Shown: positions 34,628 through 43,508 of the stretch, piece by piece | Layout of the letters: each line of letters starts with the position of its first letter | Numbering within the stretch: position 1 is the stretch's first letter | Origin: Thauera sp. K11 | Lineage (GTDB): Bacteria > Pseudomonadota > Gammaproteobacteria > Burkholderiales > Rhodocyclaceae | Direction: 5' to 3' | DNA length: 64,000 nt | Assembly: GCF_002354895.1 (NCBI RefSeq) | Contig: NZ_CP023439.1 | Coordinates: 4,402,001-4,466,000, forward strand | Position numbers and translations under genes: made by a program | Notes under the pieces: generated by a model | Databases searched by the model: none | What the model was told of the DNA's origin: nothing | The model's input: only the letters and a program-made list of their open reading frames with translations

Positions 34628-36676
34628 TCAGTTCAACCCCAGCGCCTTGAACGCCGCCTGGCGGACATCACCGTAGAAAATCGGGTCGACGTGCTCGAGC
34701 ACGTCTGGAGCGAGTTCAAGAACCTGCCGCTTGTTCCCTACTGGCAGTAACGCGCGCTTGGCTCCGTTGTCCATCGCGACCTGGAGTGGTTCGGCCAATG
34801 AGCGAACGGGCTTGATGTTGCCCTGGACGCTCATGTCGCCTAACACGAGAAGGCCGGGTTGTGGCTGCGCTTTGCGGGTGATGCTGAAGGCTGCGACGAA
34901 GAATGCGACACCAATCTCAGCCTCTACGCGATTTCCGAGAAGGTCGATGACCTCGACGTGGAGGTCAGAGGTATCGAGCTCCCGGCCGATGCCGAAGGAC
35001 ACCTTGTTCGCCTGCAGGTAGCTGAATGCGCGGCTCACGGACTCTTTCATCGTCCCGCTAACGCCCCCAGCAAGCTTCAGCTTGCCGGTACCTGAAGACT
35101 GCGACACCTCCACGCGGTAGAGCCCAACAGTTCCGTCACTGCTAACCGACGCGGTGTAGACCGTCCCCGGTGGCAACGGGTCCGCGGAGATGAGATCACG
35201 GCCGCCTTGCTCAGGAACGCCCACGAAGCGCTCCTCGCCGGTGGCGCTATCGAGGTAGCTGAAGCTGGTGTGGTGGTACTCGAAGCCGCCCATCTTCTTG
35301 AGCTGCTCCTTTACGCGCCGACGGCCTTCAATCGCGAAGGCGAGGATCTCCTCAAGGTCCTCCTTCGACACCTGCCCGTGGGGATGCAGGATTTTCATCA
35401 TCGCCGATACCGTGCGACGCACTGCCTTGCGGTCGCGGGCGTTGAGGTGGCTCCCCAGCCCGAAGTGATGATCGATGACCTCGGTGAAGTTCGACTTGCG
35501 GAGCTCACGCAGCGCCTCGGCCAAGTAGTCGACCACGAATCCGTAGTGATCCGTGAAATGATCATTCTGCATCTTCGGCACTTCCCAGCCCGGAAGGTAG
35601 AAGTGCAGGCGATCGATGAATGCCATGTCGTCCCGGATGATGTCCGGCATCGGCGCGAAGAGGTGACCGGTCTGCACCATGACGTCGATCGGCTGCTGCG
35701 TGTTGCCGAAGAGCGCGATGCTGGCGTAGCCGGAGACTTCCTCCTGGCCCCGCTGGTAGCGCCCAGACTCGCAGTAGGTCTTGAGCGTTGTGATGACCTC
35801 TTTCGGCATCTTCTGGAGATCAGCAACCTCGTCGAAGCCGACTACATCCCAGATCTGAACCAGACCTTTCTGCCGGCCCGACATGTGCCCAAAGAGGTTT
35901 GCGACCGTGGTTCCGCCCGTGAGCAGCGACGAGTACGGCGAGAGCTCCTGAACTGCGTATGACTTCCCCGTGCCGCGCGGGCCGAGCTCGACGAGGTTGT
36001 AGTTCTGTTCACACAGCGGAGCAAGACGCAGCAGGAAAAGGAGCTTGAGCCGTCGCTCCATCACCGTGGGCTCGTATCCCATACTGCGAAGGATGAAATC
36101 CATCCACTCGTCGGTGGTGAACTCGGCGCGCAGCCTGCGGTACTCCTCCAGGTCAAAAGCGGCGAGTTGGATTGGCGTCAACTTGTCGATCCAGAACGGG
36201 TACTTGCCGCGGTTCTCCTCGTCGTACTCGAAGCGCATGTCCACCTGAGCCCAGATGCCGCCGGTGAGCAAGCGATCGAAGTCCCGGACATAGTGGTCGG
36301 GAACATGCACGTACTTGTGGTCGAAGTGGGAGAGCTCAGCCCAGTAGTCGGAGTCGACCAGCCGCACCTTGACCTTGTCCAGGAAGGTCCAGCGCTGCTT
36401 CTCCTTCACCTTGCTCTGGGCTTTCATCGACTCGTCAGGACGAATGTAGTTGTCGGACAGCGTATCCATGACAACCTGCATCCCCATCTGGATAGCCATC
36501 TCGTCCGACGACGCACAGTACTTGCCCAACAGGTACTCGAGGACGAAAACCGGCACGTTGGCGCCGACCTTCACCTTGCGGACAAGATCCTTGCGGACGA
36601 CCTTGCCTGCAAACACGCGGTTGACCTTGTCGTCGAGGTCGTCTCGCCTCGGTACGGTCTCGTTCATCATGGTCAC
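34628..36676 (-). CDS. brxL: BREX protein BrxL (Lon/MCM-like AAA+)
   Basis: The protein has 682 residues. The N-terminal region has KVNRVFAGKVVRKDLV and FVLEYLLGKYC, the usual BrxL start. The AAA+ core has Walker A GPRGTGKS at residues 232-239 and WDVVGFDEVADL as Walker B, and a C-terminal Lon-like domain reads VLGDMSVQGNIKPVRSLAEPL. The Lon serine is not seen at its place (IGVAFFVAAF), so proteolysis is doubtful. BrxL is a DNA-binding AAA+ factor needed for restriction in type 1 BREX. The GTG start overlaps the pglZ stop by 4 bases. It is last in the operon. Confidence 0.93.
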   Translation of the reverse strand: MTMMNETVPRRDDLDDKVNRVFAGKVVRKDLVRKVKVGANVPVFVLEYLLGKYCASSDEMAIQMGMQVVMDTLSDNYIRPDESMKAQSKVKEKQRWTFLDKVKVRLVDSDYWAELSHFDHKYVHVPDHYVRDFDRLLTGGIWAQVDMRFEYDEENRGKYPFWIDKLTPIQLAAFDLEEYRRLRAEFTTDEWMDFILRSMGYEPTVMERRLKLLFLLRLAPLCEQNYNLVELGPRGTGKSYAVQELSPYSSLLTGGTTVANLFGHMSGRQKGLVQIWDVVGFDEVADLQKMPKEVITTLKTYCESGRYQRGQEEVSGYASIALFGNTQQPIDVMVQTGHLFAPMPDIIRDDMAFIDRLHFYLPGWEVPKMQNDHFTDHYGFVVDYLAEALRELRKSNFTEVIDHHFGLGSHLNARDRKAVRRTVSAMMKILHPHGQVSKEDLEEILAFAIEGRRRVKEQLKKMGGFEYHHTSFSYLDSATGEERFVGVPEQGGRDLISADPLPPGTVYTASVSSDGTVGLYRVEVSQSSGTGKLKLAGGVSGTMKESVSRAFSYLQANKVSFGIGRELDTSDLHVEVIDLLGNRVEAEIGVAFFVAAFSITRKAQPQPGLLVLGDMSVQGNIKPVRSLAEPLQVAMDNGAKRALLPVGNKRQVLELAPDVLEHVDPIFYGDVRQAAFKALGLN

Positions 36677-39270
36677 ATTCCCAGCTTCACATCGATGTCA
36701 GCAGATTGGGCGAGAACCGCGTCGGTGGCGGGGTCCTGCGCGACGATGCGGATCTTGTTGACCTCATCCCGGGTGAGCATCATCGCCACATTTGCTGGCT
36801 TACCGGGCTGCAGCATCAAGACGCCAGACGCTCGGTCGAGCTCAGCATCCAATGCCATGCCACAGCGGCCAACTTCGAGCCCATCCGCCAGAAGAATGAG
36901 ACGAACGGGCACTTGCTCTTGAGAGAAGAGCTCTGCAGCCACCAGCACGCGCATACCGAACGTACGGTTGGTGAGCACACTGGGGTAGCCCTCGAGCGCA
37001 ACTTTTGAGCCGGACGCTGCCTCCGGCGCCCCCGCCGACGGCATCCGCAGCGTGACCACCGGCACAATCATTTCCTGAAGGCTCGGGCCGCCATGATGGA
37101 ACGCCAGATCGCCACCGGCCCGGAACACAGCAAGCCCTTTAGGGAAGATGAAATCGAGATCAGTGTCGTAGCCAAGCTCCGCACCGGACACGCGGGACGC
37201 GGCTGCGGGTGTGCGCGCACCGCGGCCGGCCCAGCATCGCCGGTGCTGGTCCACCGTATCGCCCCCTGGCTTATCCATCAGCATGTCCTCTTCCTTGCGG
37301 ATCGAGAACTGATGGCCATGGTCTGCGGTGATGACAAAATGCTCTACGCCAGTGCGGGCGAGCTTTCGAACGGCTCGGGCGAGATTGCCGATGATCGTGT
37401 CCATGATCTGCCGCGCCAGCAGGCCCCCATCCATCTCTCCAAGACCATCAATCGACTGCGACCGAACGACGGTTAGCGGTGCATCCGCGAGTTGCTTCTC
37501 CAGCGCTCGCGTCGATTTCTGCAAGAGCTCGCCAAGGTCGATGTCGACGGCTTCTGGGCGAACGGCTTTGAGATACTTCATTCGTTCCGAGAGCCCCGGC
37601 ATGGTCGTGTCACCAATCCGGGCAGCCAGCTTTCCTTTGTGGTCGATCACCGAAAAGCTCGACGATGCACCCGGGAGCAGCGCTGCCATGCCGATCGGTG
37701 TGATCGAGGGGAGCACCCCCACAGCAGGCACAAGGCGGAGCTCCTGAGCCCCTTCGAGCTGCTCGACCAGGTCGGCCGCCATCTCGAAGCGCATCGCGTC
37801 GACAAAGAAGTAGGCGATCCGGCCGCGTATCGGCTCAACGAGTTCCGGGTAGATGCGGGTTTGGTGGAGAACCCCATTGACTGACCACCCTGCTGCGGCC
37901 AGCGCAGCCGTGTAACCCTGGGTCATCTCCTTCAGAAGTGCCTCATGGTTACGACGAACCAGCCCAAGTGCTCTTTCGAGCGAAGGCTCAGGCTCGTCCT
38001 CAAGCTTTGCGACCCAAGACTCAAGCGCACGCTGGGCGAGGTCGGCCCGATACCAGTCACTCGCATAGCCTTCGACCCAGCTTTTCGGGGTACCGTTGCC
38101 CCTCTTGAGCAGCGGACGAGTAGTGGCAACCGCCCGCCCCAGCTCGGCCATCAAGCGGCATGTTTCCCACTGTCCGAGGCGGCCGAGACTGCGATCCACC
38201 CAGAAACTGCGTCGGCGAGCTAGCACCAAGTCGAGGGCGCGCTCGTAATGCGCATCCCCAATCAGCTTCGCCGCATGTTCGAGCAGAATCGTTTCCTCGA
38301 AGCGGAAGGTGTCGATCGTCCCGAGCGCATCAGCCTCGATCGCCAACGCAGGGAGGTTGAGCTCGCGTTCGAGGCCATCAGCGATCTCCGTGTAAGCATC
38401 TGGATACTCGTGGCGAAGGCGTTCGGCAACATCACGAACCCGCTGCATCTCGTCCTTCGTCGGCGGCATCGGGATCACATCCAGCTGACTAGGCGCCTCG
38501 CTCGCAAGATCAGCGCGGAACTCATTGATGAGTACATAGCGCAGGGTCTGGTGCCGAGCCTTGACCAAGCTGGCATCGGATAACGGGAGGCCAAGGCGGG
38601 CCTGTACAAGCTTGAGCAACTCCGGCACCGCCTGTTTTGCCTCGAGATCAGTGTCCCAGGCATCATCGGCGAGCCAACGACAGATCAGCTCCTCGCTCGA
38701 CCCCTTACCGAGGACGAGCTTAACCAGGGATGCGGATCCGCCCTCAGTGCTGCTCTGGTCGATCAAGAATCTCACGACGTCCTTATAGGTAAGCGACGTC
38801 GGAGCAAGCATCTCGTCAATGTCGCCATCGGTGTAACGCCGCCGCAGTTCGTTGCGTGCGAGCCCGCGCAGGCTGGGCTCGTAAGACTTTCCGGCGCAGT
38901 CGAGCTCGAAGAGCACATTCCAAACCTCCTTACCCTGCGCGGCATTCGGACCAGCCGGCGCCCGAAGCTTGCCCAGCCTCTCTTTGGCATAGCCGGGAAC
39001 GTATACCAGGAGAGGCTCAGGGAGCGGCGCTGCGAGGATTGGCTCGACAGCAGCCTTCAGGGCAAAGAACGAGCCGTCAAAGCGAGCCAAGCAGGCCAAC
39101 GTATCTAGGATGCGGACACGCAGGAGATCGCCCACGCCAGAGCCCACGACCTCAAGCTCGTCGAGAAAGGGTTGGAACTCCTCGCGCAGGTCGTAAAACA
39201 CAACGATCCGTCGCTCGCGGAGGAGGCGGTCGAGAGTCGACGCGATTTGTTGATGGAGCCCGTGAGTCAT
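36673..39270 (-). CDS. pglZ: BREX phosphatase-fold protein PglZ
   Basis: The 865-residue protein opens LHQQIASTLDRLL....VVFYDLREEF, the PglZ start. It has the alkaline-phosphatase-superfamily metal blocks YFFVDAMRFEMAADL and FVITADHGHQFSI, and a C-terminal beta domain. PglZ is a core BREX protein, needed for both methylation and defence. It overlaps the HNH gene (stop) upstream and brxL downstream by 4 bases each. Confidence 0.93.
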   Translation of the reverse strand: MTHGLHQQIASTLDRLLRERRIVVFYDLREEFQPFLDELEVVGSGVGDLLRVRILDTLACLARFDGSFFALKAAVEPILAAPLPEPLLVYVPGYAKERLGKLRAPAGPNAAQGKEVWNVLFELDCAGKSYEPSLRGLARNELRRRYTDGDIDEMLAPTSLTYKDVVRFLIDQSSTEGGSASLVKLVLGKGSSEELICRWLADDAWDTDLEAKQAVPELLKLVQARLGLPLSDASLVKARHQTLRYVLINEFRADLASEAPSQLDVIPMPPTKDEMQRVRDVAERLRHEYPDAYTEIADGLERELNLPALAIEADALGTIDTFRFEETILLEHAAKLIGDAHYERALDLVLARRRSFWVDRSLGRLGQWETCRLMAELGRAVATTRPLLKRGNGTPKSWVEGYASDWYRADLAQRALESWVAKLEDEPEPSLERALGLVRRNHEALLKEMTQGYTAALAAAGWSVNGVLHQTRIYPELVEPIRGRIAYFFVDAMRFEMAADLVEQLEGAQELRLVPAVGVLPSITPIGMAALLPGASSSFSVIDHKGKLAARIGDTTMPGLSERMKYLKAVRPEAVDIDLGELLQKSTRALEKQLADAPLTVVRSQSIDGLGEMDGGLLARQIMDTIIGNLARAVRKLARTGVEHFVITADHGHQFSIRKEEDMLMDKPGGDTVDQHRRCWAGRGARTPAAASRVSGAELGYDTDLDFIFPKGLAVFRAGGDLAFHHGGPSLQEMIVPVVTLRMPSAGAPEAASGSKVALEGYPSVLTNRTFGMRVLVAAELFSQEQVPVRLILLADGLEVGRCGMALDAELDRASGVLMLQPGKPANVAMMLTRDEVNKIRIVAQDPATDAVLAQSADIDVKLGM

Positions 39271-39842
39271 CCCGCGTTTTCCAACTGCTTGGCGACAGCG
39301 GCGGCTATCAGGGGTGCCTTCTTGCTCAACCCATCAAGCGTTAGTTCGCCCTCTTGATACATTCGGTACCACTCCCTGCGCTGTCGTATGACACGCTCAT
39401 CATCTCGAAGGTGCAAACGCTTCAGTACGAAATTCGCGCGATCACGCAGCACCTCTGGGACAGCGTCGGTTGCAACAAGCTGAAGAGAGGGCAACAGGAT
39501 CTCGAACCACCCATCAACCACCTGGAATGGGTCAAAGATCTCACTCGAACTCAGGCTGTTCTTGCTCGAGTTGATCCAGCCAGATGCAAATCGAAAGTTC
39601 GACCATTCGTACGCCTTGGAACGATCTTCATCGCAACTCACAAAATGGTCGACTGTACCTACCGGCTCGTACATAACGGAGTAAGCGCAGAGACTTCCAA
39701 ACGCATCAGCGAGCGCAGGCTTGAAGGGGCTCCAAAGATCCTTAGGGCGGCCAGATGGGTGTTCGGCCAACCAGTTTGCTCCCGGACGCTCGACCCTCTC
39801 GAGGAATTCGGCTGGTTTCTCGCAGGGCTGGAATCGGATCAT
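39267..39842 (-). CDS. Septu PtuB-like HNH nuclease
   Basis: The 191-residue protein has the HNH-type block TVDHFVSCDEDRSKAYEWSN followed by FRFASGWINSSKN. This matches the VDHF...YEWxN....N..K pattern of the HNH partners of RecF/OLD-like ATPases (PtuB in Septu, and the retron-linked RatB type). It would cut DNA or RNA once released or activated by the ATPase encoded just upstream, which it overlaps by 4 bases. It is tightly placed between that ATPase and pglZ inside the BREX operon. Confidence 0.75.
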   Translation of the reverse strand: MIRFQPCEKPAEFLERVERPGANWLAEHPSGRPKDLWSPFKPALADAFGSLCAYSVMYEPVGTVDHFVSCDEDRSKAYEWSNFRFASGWINSSKNSLSSSEIFDPFQVVDGWFEILLPSLQLVATDAVPEVLRDRANFVLKRLHLRDDERVIRQRREWYRMYQEGELTLDGLSKKAPLIAAAVAKQLENAG

Positions 39843-41083
39843 GCCTGCGACTCCTGAGCCTCAACCCAGACAACCCACCGCGGCCAGAACACATCGTGCC
39901 CGGCCAGGACGCGTTCCAGCTCTGCGTGAATGGCATCCTTCGTTTCCAGGCCGGCAGGAAGCGCCTCCTCCCCCCGCATCAGAGCTTCCGCGGCCTCGAT
40001 TGCGCGCTCAGCCTCAATCGAGCGCGCCTGATCCAGACCAAAGGCGTCGGAGACCAGCCAGTTCAAGACATCCCCCTGCTTCGCCCAGGCTTGCTCGCGC
40101 AGCAGGACCTCGCCCGCCCTTTCCTCAAGCAGGAAGAGCTTATCGAGTTCGCTGTCGAATACCGGCTCAACGGATGCGAGGACGAGCGGCGAGTGAGTTG
40201 CAGCGATGAGCTGCACCGAGGCGTCGTGGTTGCCGGTCAGCACGTCCATCACCTGCAGCAGCGCTGGCACAATCAGACGCTGCCATTGTGGGTGGAGGTG
40301 GGCCTCGATTTCGTCGAAGAGAAGGATTATCTCCTTAGCGGGCGCCGTACCCTGCAACTCAGAGCTTGCAACATGTTCTCGCCATGCCCACACCAGAAGG
40401 TATGCCACCGCGAGAATGCGGCGCATGCCAGCAGAAGCATGCACCACCGCGACGTCCTGCCCATAGGGCATGCGCAACGTAGGGTACTGCTTGGGGTCGT
40501 CGAGTGCGATCTTTCTAAGCTCGCCAGGGGTAAGCTTTCCAGATCCCGACGGGGAAAGCGTGTCAAGCACTTTGCACAGTACTGCGAATGCATCTCCCCG
40601 CTCTCGCTGCCACGACGCCCAGTCTCGAACCAACCCTTCGCAGAGAGCATTGCCCTCCCAAACTTCTTCTGGCTTGAACAGGAATGCCTGCGGACGGTCA
40701 GGCGTCTCCTTCTTCCAATAGTTGCGCGCAGGGTCCCAGACGGCGAAGCCACCATCGACCTGGGCATACAAGACGAGGCCCGGAATCGCAGGCCGACTCG
40801 GCTTGACGCTCCAGTTGTCGGATGCACGGTCGAACTTGCTTGTGTACTCGTAATCACCTGACGTCTTTTTTGTATAGGAGAACGAGATACTCGGTAAGGC
40901 AGGCGGGAGGTGCGGCACGATCAGTCGCCGTGCCCACGTGCGAGTCAAAGCCCACCATGCGGTGTCGAGCAGGAAGCTCTTGCCAAGTCCGTTGTCTCCA
41001 GCGATCAGGTTGATCCGCGGAGCAAAGTCCAAGGACATCGTCTGAGCCGGGCCTACTGAGTCGAATTCGAGTCGGTTAAGCAT
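39839..41083 (-). CDS. Septu PtuA-like AAA ATPase
   Basis: The 414-residue ATPase has Walker A LIAGDNGLGKSFLLD near residues 28-42. An ABC-type signature region (VHASAGMRRILAVAYLLVWAW) and Walker B IILLFDEIEAHLHPQWQ are followed by the H-loop IAATHSPLVL. This is the RecF/OLD-like pattern of PtuA. With the HNH gene it makes a two-gene unit resembling Septu. It starts one base after the pglX C-half stop, so it is cotranscribed with BREX. Confidence 0.78.
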   Translation of the reverse strand: MLNRLEFDSVGPAQTMSLDFAPRINLIAGDNGLGKSFLLDTAWWALTRTWARRLIVPHLPPALPSISFSYTKKTSGDYEYTSKFDRASDNWSVKPSRPAIPGLVLYAQVDGGFAVWDPARNYWKKETPDRPQAFLFKPEEVWEGNALCEGLVRDWASWQRERGDAFAVLCKVLDTLSPSGSGKLTPGELRKIALDDPKQYPTLRMPYGQDVAVVHASAGMRRILAVAYLLVWAWREHVASSELQGTAPAKEIILLFDEIEAHLHPQWQRLIVPALLQVMDVLTGNHDASVQLIAATHSPLVLASVEPVFDSELDKLFLLEERAGEVLLREQAWAKQGDVLNWLVSDAFGLDQARSIEAERAIEAAEALMRGEEALPAGLETKDAIHAELERVLAGHDVFWPRWVVWVEAQESQA

Positions 41084-41084
41084 G

Positions 41085-43508
41085 TCAGGAAACCTTAGTT
41101 TGGTAGCGCGTACCCCGTTTCTGTCCGGTGCGAGTTACGTCGCCTCGGTCAAGCAACGCGGTGACGGCCTTATTCCAGTCTGCGTCCGATATGCCAGTCG
41201 CGGCGAGGACGTCGGCTTTTGAGGCACCACCGGCAACGCGGGAGATGGCAGCCTTGACCACGTTGAGGGTCGCCTCATCAACGATCGCCTCCGCAGCCGG
41301 AGCACGAGCAATGGTCGGAACAAACTTCGGGGCCGCGCTTTGCGGCGAAGAGCTTTTGGCCTGCGGCTTCCGCCCCTTACTCACTGCGGATGTCGCGGCA
41401 GACAGCAGGTCCTTCAGCGCAGCCTTGACCGTCGCAGAGGTCCGCTCGTCGATGAGTTTCTGAACCGTAGTCTCATCGACTTGCTGCTTTTGCCAGCTGC
41501 CGGACGCATCCTCATGCCAGAACACTTCTTCTAGACCGTGGGCAATGGCGAGGCTGCGGTCGTCGATGCACTTGAGAACCACTCTTTCCGGCCACAAGTG
41601 CATGGCGAGGTGCGCCCAGTCGTACTCGCCACTGACGAGTTTGTCCCAAGCTTTCTTGCATTCGGCCTGCCAACTCCTGCTCTGTGGAACTAACCGCCAG
41701 AGTGGTGCGAAGTTGAGGATGACCCCATCGTGGAGGTTCGGCTTCCAGAGCGGCGCGACTCGTGCGATCTCAGTCTTGAGTGCCTGCAACTCGCCAACGA
41801 AGTGCTCCTGCTGCTCGATCTCGCGTCGCTGGGATGCCGAACGAATTCCTCCCGTATCCCGGGTGAGAGCGTAGAGCTTCGATTTCTCGTGATCAAGCTT
41901 ACCGCCGAGAAAACTGGATTCGAGTATTTGGAAGAGTGTGTCGCTGGTCGCTCTGTGGATATAGATCCACACCGAGTACGAACCCGACGCAGTCGCGAGT
42001 TGCCAGTAGATGGGCGCTTTTCGCCGGCTCTTGCTATAGCGCTTGATGTGCGGCTCGAAGAAGTCGCGGGCGAACCAGGTTCGAAGGTCCAGCGTGCCGA
42101 GGAGTTCGGCTGCCTCGTGCCAACAGCCATTGGCGTCGTCGAAGACTGTGTCGAACACCGACCGAACGGCGCGGACGACGTCGCGCGGGTGCCCGGGGTC
42201 GTCGACGAGGATGCCATCCGTCGGGAAGGTCAGCGGGTAGCCAGCCGGCGGCGAGGCGACGGGGAGATCGTCGTCGCCCGTGAGCATACCGGGGGAGCAG
42301 ACGGGCAGAGGGTCGAAGGGCTCGGGCTCGGGAGGAGCTTCGCGTTCGCTAGTCGCAAGGCGCACGTCAAACCGGCCGAAGGCAACGCCCAGGGTCCAGG
42401 AGAGGAGCGAGGCGACCATCGGTGTGGCATCGACCTCGGGAGCGCCTCCGTCATCGTCGGACTCGTCGCCATCGTCATCATCTGGGCTCATGTCCGAGTC
42501 AATACTCAAGCCGAACCCGCGCTCAATGACCGAGCGGTCCTCGCCAGAAATTCCATAGAGCCGGTAGCTCTCTTCGTTGATCTGGCCGTGAAGTGCATCG
42601 AGCTCGGCTTGCGAGGCGGCCGCTAGACGTGCCCAGTGCTGTGCGCGGTCACCCAGACTCCCGACACCAGCCTGCAAGACTGCTGGGAGCATGAATGCGC
42701 GCGAGATCTCCACGCGGGTATCGAGGCTACGCTGAAAGCGCCAACTCTGTTTCGCAAGCTCTGCAAGGGTGTCCCGCAACTCCCCATCAATGGTGGGCAC
42801 CGGGACAGATGTGACGTAGCCGACCTCGTACTTGAGGGTCTGGCCACCGGTTGTGCCACGGGCCATCAGAAGCCCGAGAAGTCCGAGATAGGGAGCGCTA
42901 TTCAGAACAGCAGCAAGTGCCGCCACGTCCGATGAAAAGATCGCCGGGCCATCGGACCCGAATACACATCCGCGTGGCAAGTACTGAAACGAACCAAGTA
43001 AGTGAGGTCGGCGGGGCCAAGTAATTCCCGCACGGAAAAAGCAGTTCTTGGCGGTGTCTCGCAACATCCATATGTTCGATTTGACTTCGCCTCGATCATT
43101 TAGGTTGGAGGCGATCTCCAGCCCATCGCGCTCCCACTTCACAACGAGATAGATATTGGAGTAGTAGGGAGAAAAGCTGCCTCCCTTCGCGAACGGTCGC
43201 CAAGTCTCGAGCCGAGTGTGATCGCCGACTTCAGGCCATAGGCGGACGAAGCGAAAATCGTCAGCCGTTGCCAATCCTTGCTTGGCCACCCGCTGCCCAG
43301 CGTCGAGCCTCGGGAACTTGGAGAAAGCCGACCGCACGCCGTTGCCGATCCAATAGACAAACGGGGACCGCGGAATCAGAGTCAGGTCGTCCAACACGAC
43401 CTTGAATGCTTGATCGTTCTGGTTCGGGAGCCCCAAAATAACTGCTCGGAGGGCCTTTCCGCGTTCCTCGGGCGGTGCGTCATTTACTCTCAGAAAAACG
43501 GCCTTCAT
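41085..43508 (-). CDS. pglX: PglX C-terminal half (target recognition part of the BREX methyltransferase)
   Basis: The 807-residue protein has no methyltransferase motifs. It begins MKAVFLRVNDAPPEERGKAL and continues PRSPFVYWIGNGVRSAFSKFP, VAKQGLATADDFRFVRLWPEV and YVTSVPVP, the sequence that in ordinary PglX follows directly after the catalytic domain. GGAGG lies upstream of the ATG and the start overlaps the P-loop ATPase stop by 4 bases, so this is a genuine separate gene, not a broken one. The C-terminal 140 residues end in a helix-turn-helix-like AAISRVAGGASKADVLAATG. It should pair with the N-half to methylate BREX sites. Confidence 0.87.
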   Translation of the reverse strand: MKAVFLRVNDAPPEERGKALRAVILGLPNQNDQAFKVVLDDLTLIPRSPFVYWIGNGVRSAFSKFPRLDAGQRVAKQGLATADDFRFVRLWPEVGDHTRLETWRPFAKGGSFSPYYSNIYLVVKWERDGLEIASNLNDRGEVKSNIWMLRDTAKNCFFRAGITWPRRPHLLGSFQYLPRGCVFGSDGPAIFSSDVAALAAVLNSAPYLGLLGLLMARGTTGGQTLKYEVGYVTSVPVPTIDGELRDTLAELAKQSWRFQRSLDTRVEISRAFMLPAVLQAGVGSLGDRAQHWARLAAASQAELDALHGQINEESYRLYGISGEDRSVIERGFGLSIDSDMSPDDDDGDESDDDGGAPEVDATPMVASLLSWTLGVAFGRFDVRLATSEREAPPEPEPFDPLPVCSPGMLTGDDDLPVASPPAGYPLTFPTDGILVDDPGHPRDVVRAVRSVFDTVFDDANGCWHEAAELLGTLDLRTWFARDFFEPHIKRYSKSRRKAPIYWQLATASGSYSVWIYIHRATSDTLFQILESSFLGGKLDHEKSKLYALTRDTGGIRSASQRREIEQQEHFVGELQALKTEIARVAPLWKPNLHDGVILNFAPLWRLVPQSRSWQAECKKAWDKLVSGEYDWAHLAMHLWPERVVLKCIDDRSLAIAHGLEEVFWHEDASGSWQKQQVDETTVQKLIDERTSATVKAALKDLLSAATSAVSKGRKPQAKSSSPQSAAPKFVPTIARAPAAEAIVDEATLNVVKAAISRVAGGASKADVLAATGISDADWNKAVTALLDRGDVTRTGQKRGTRYQTKVS

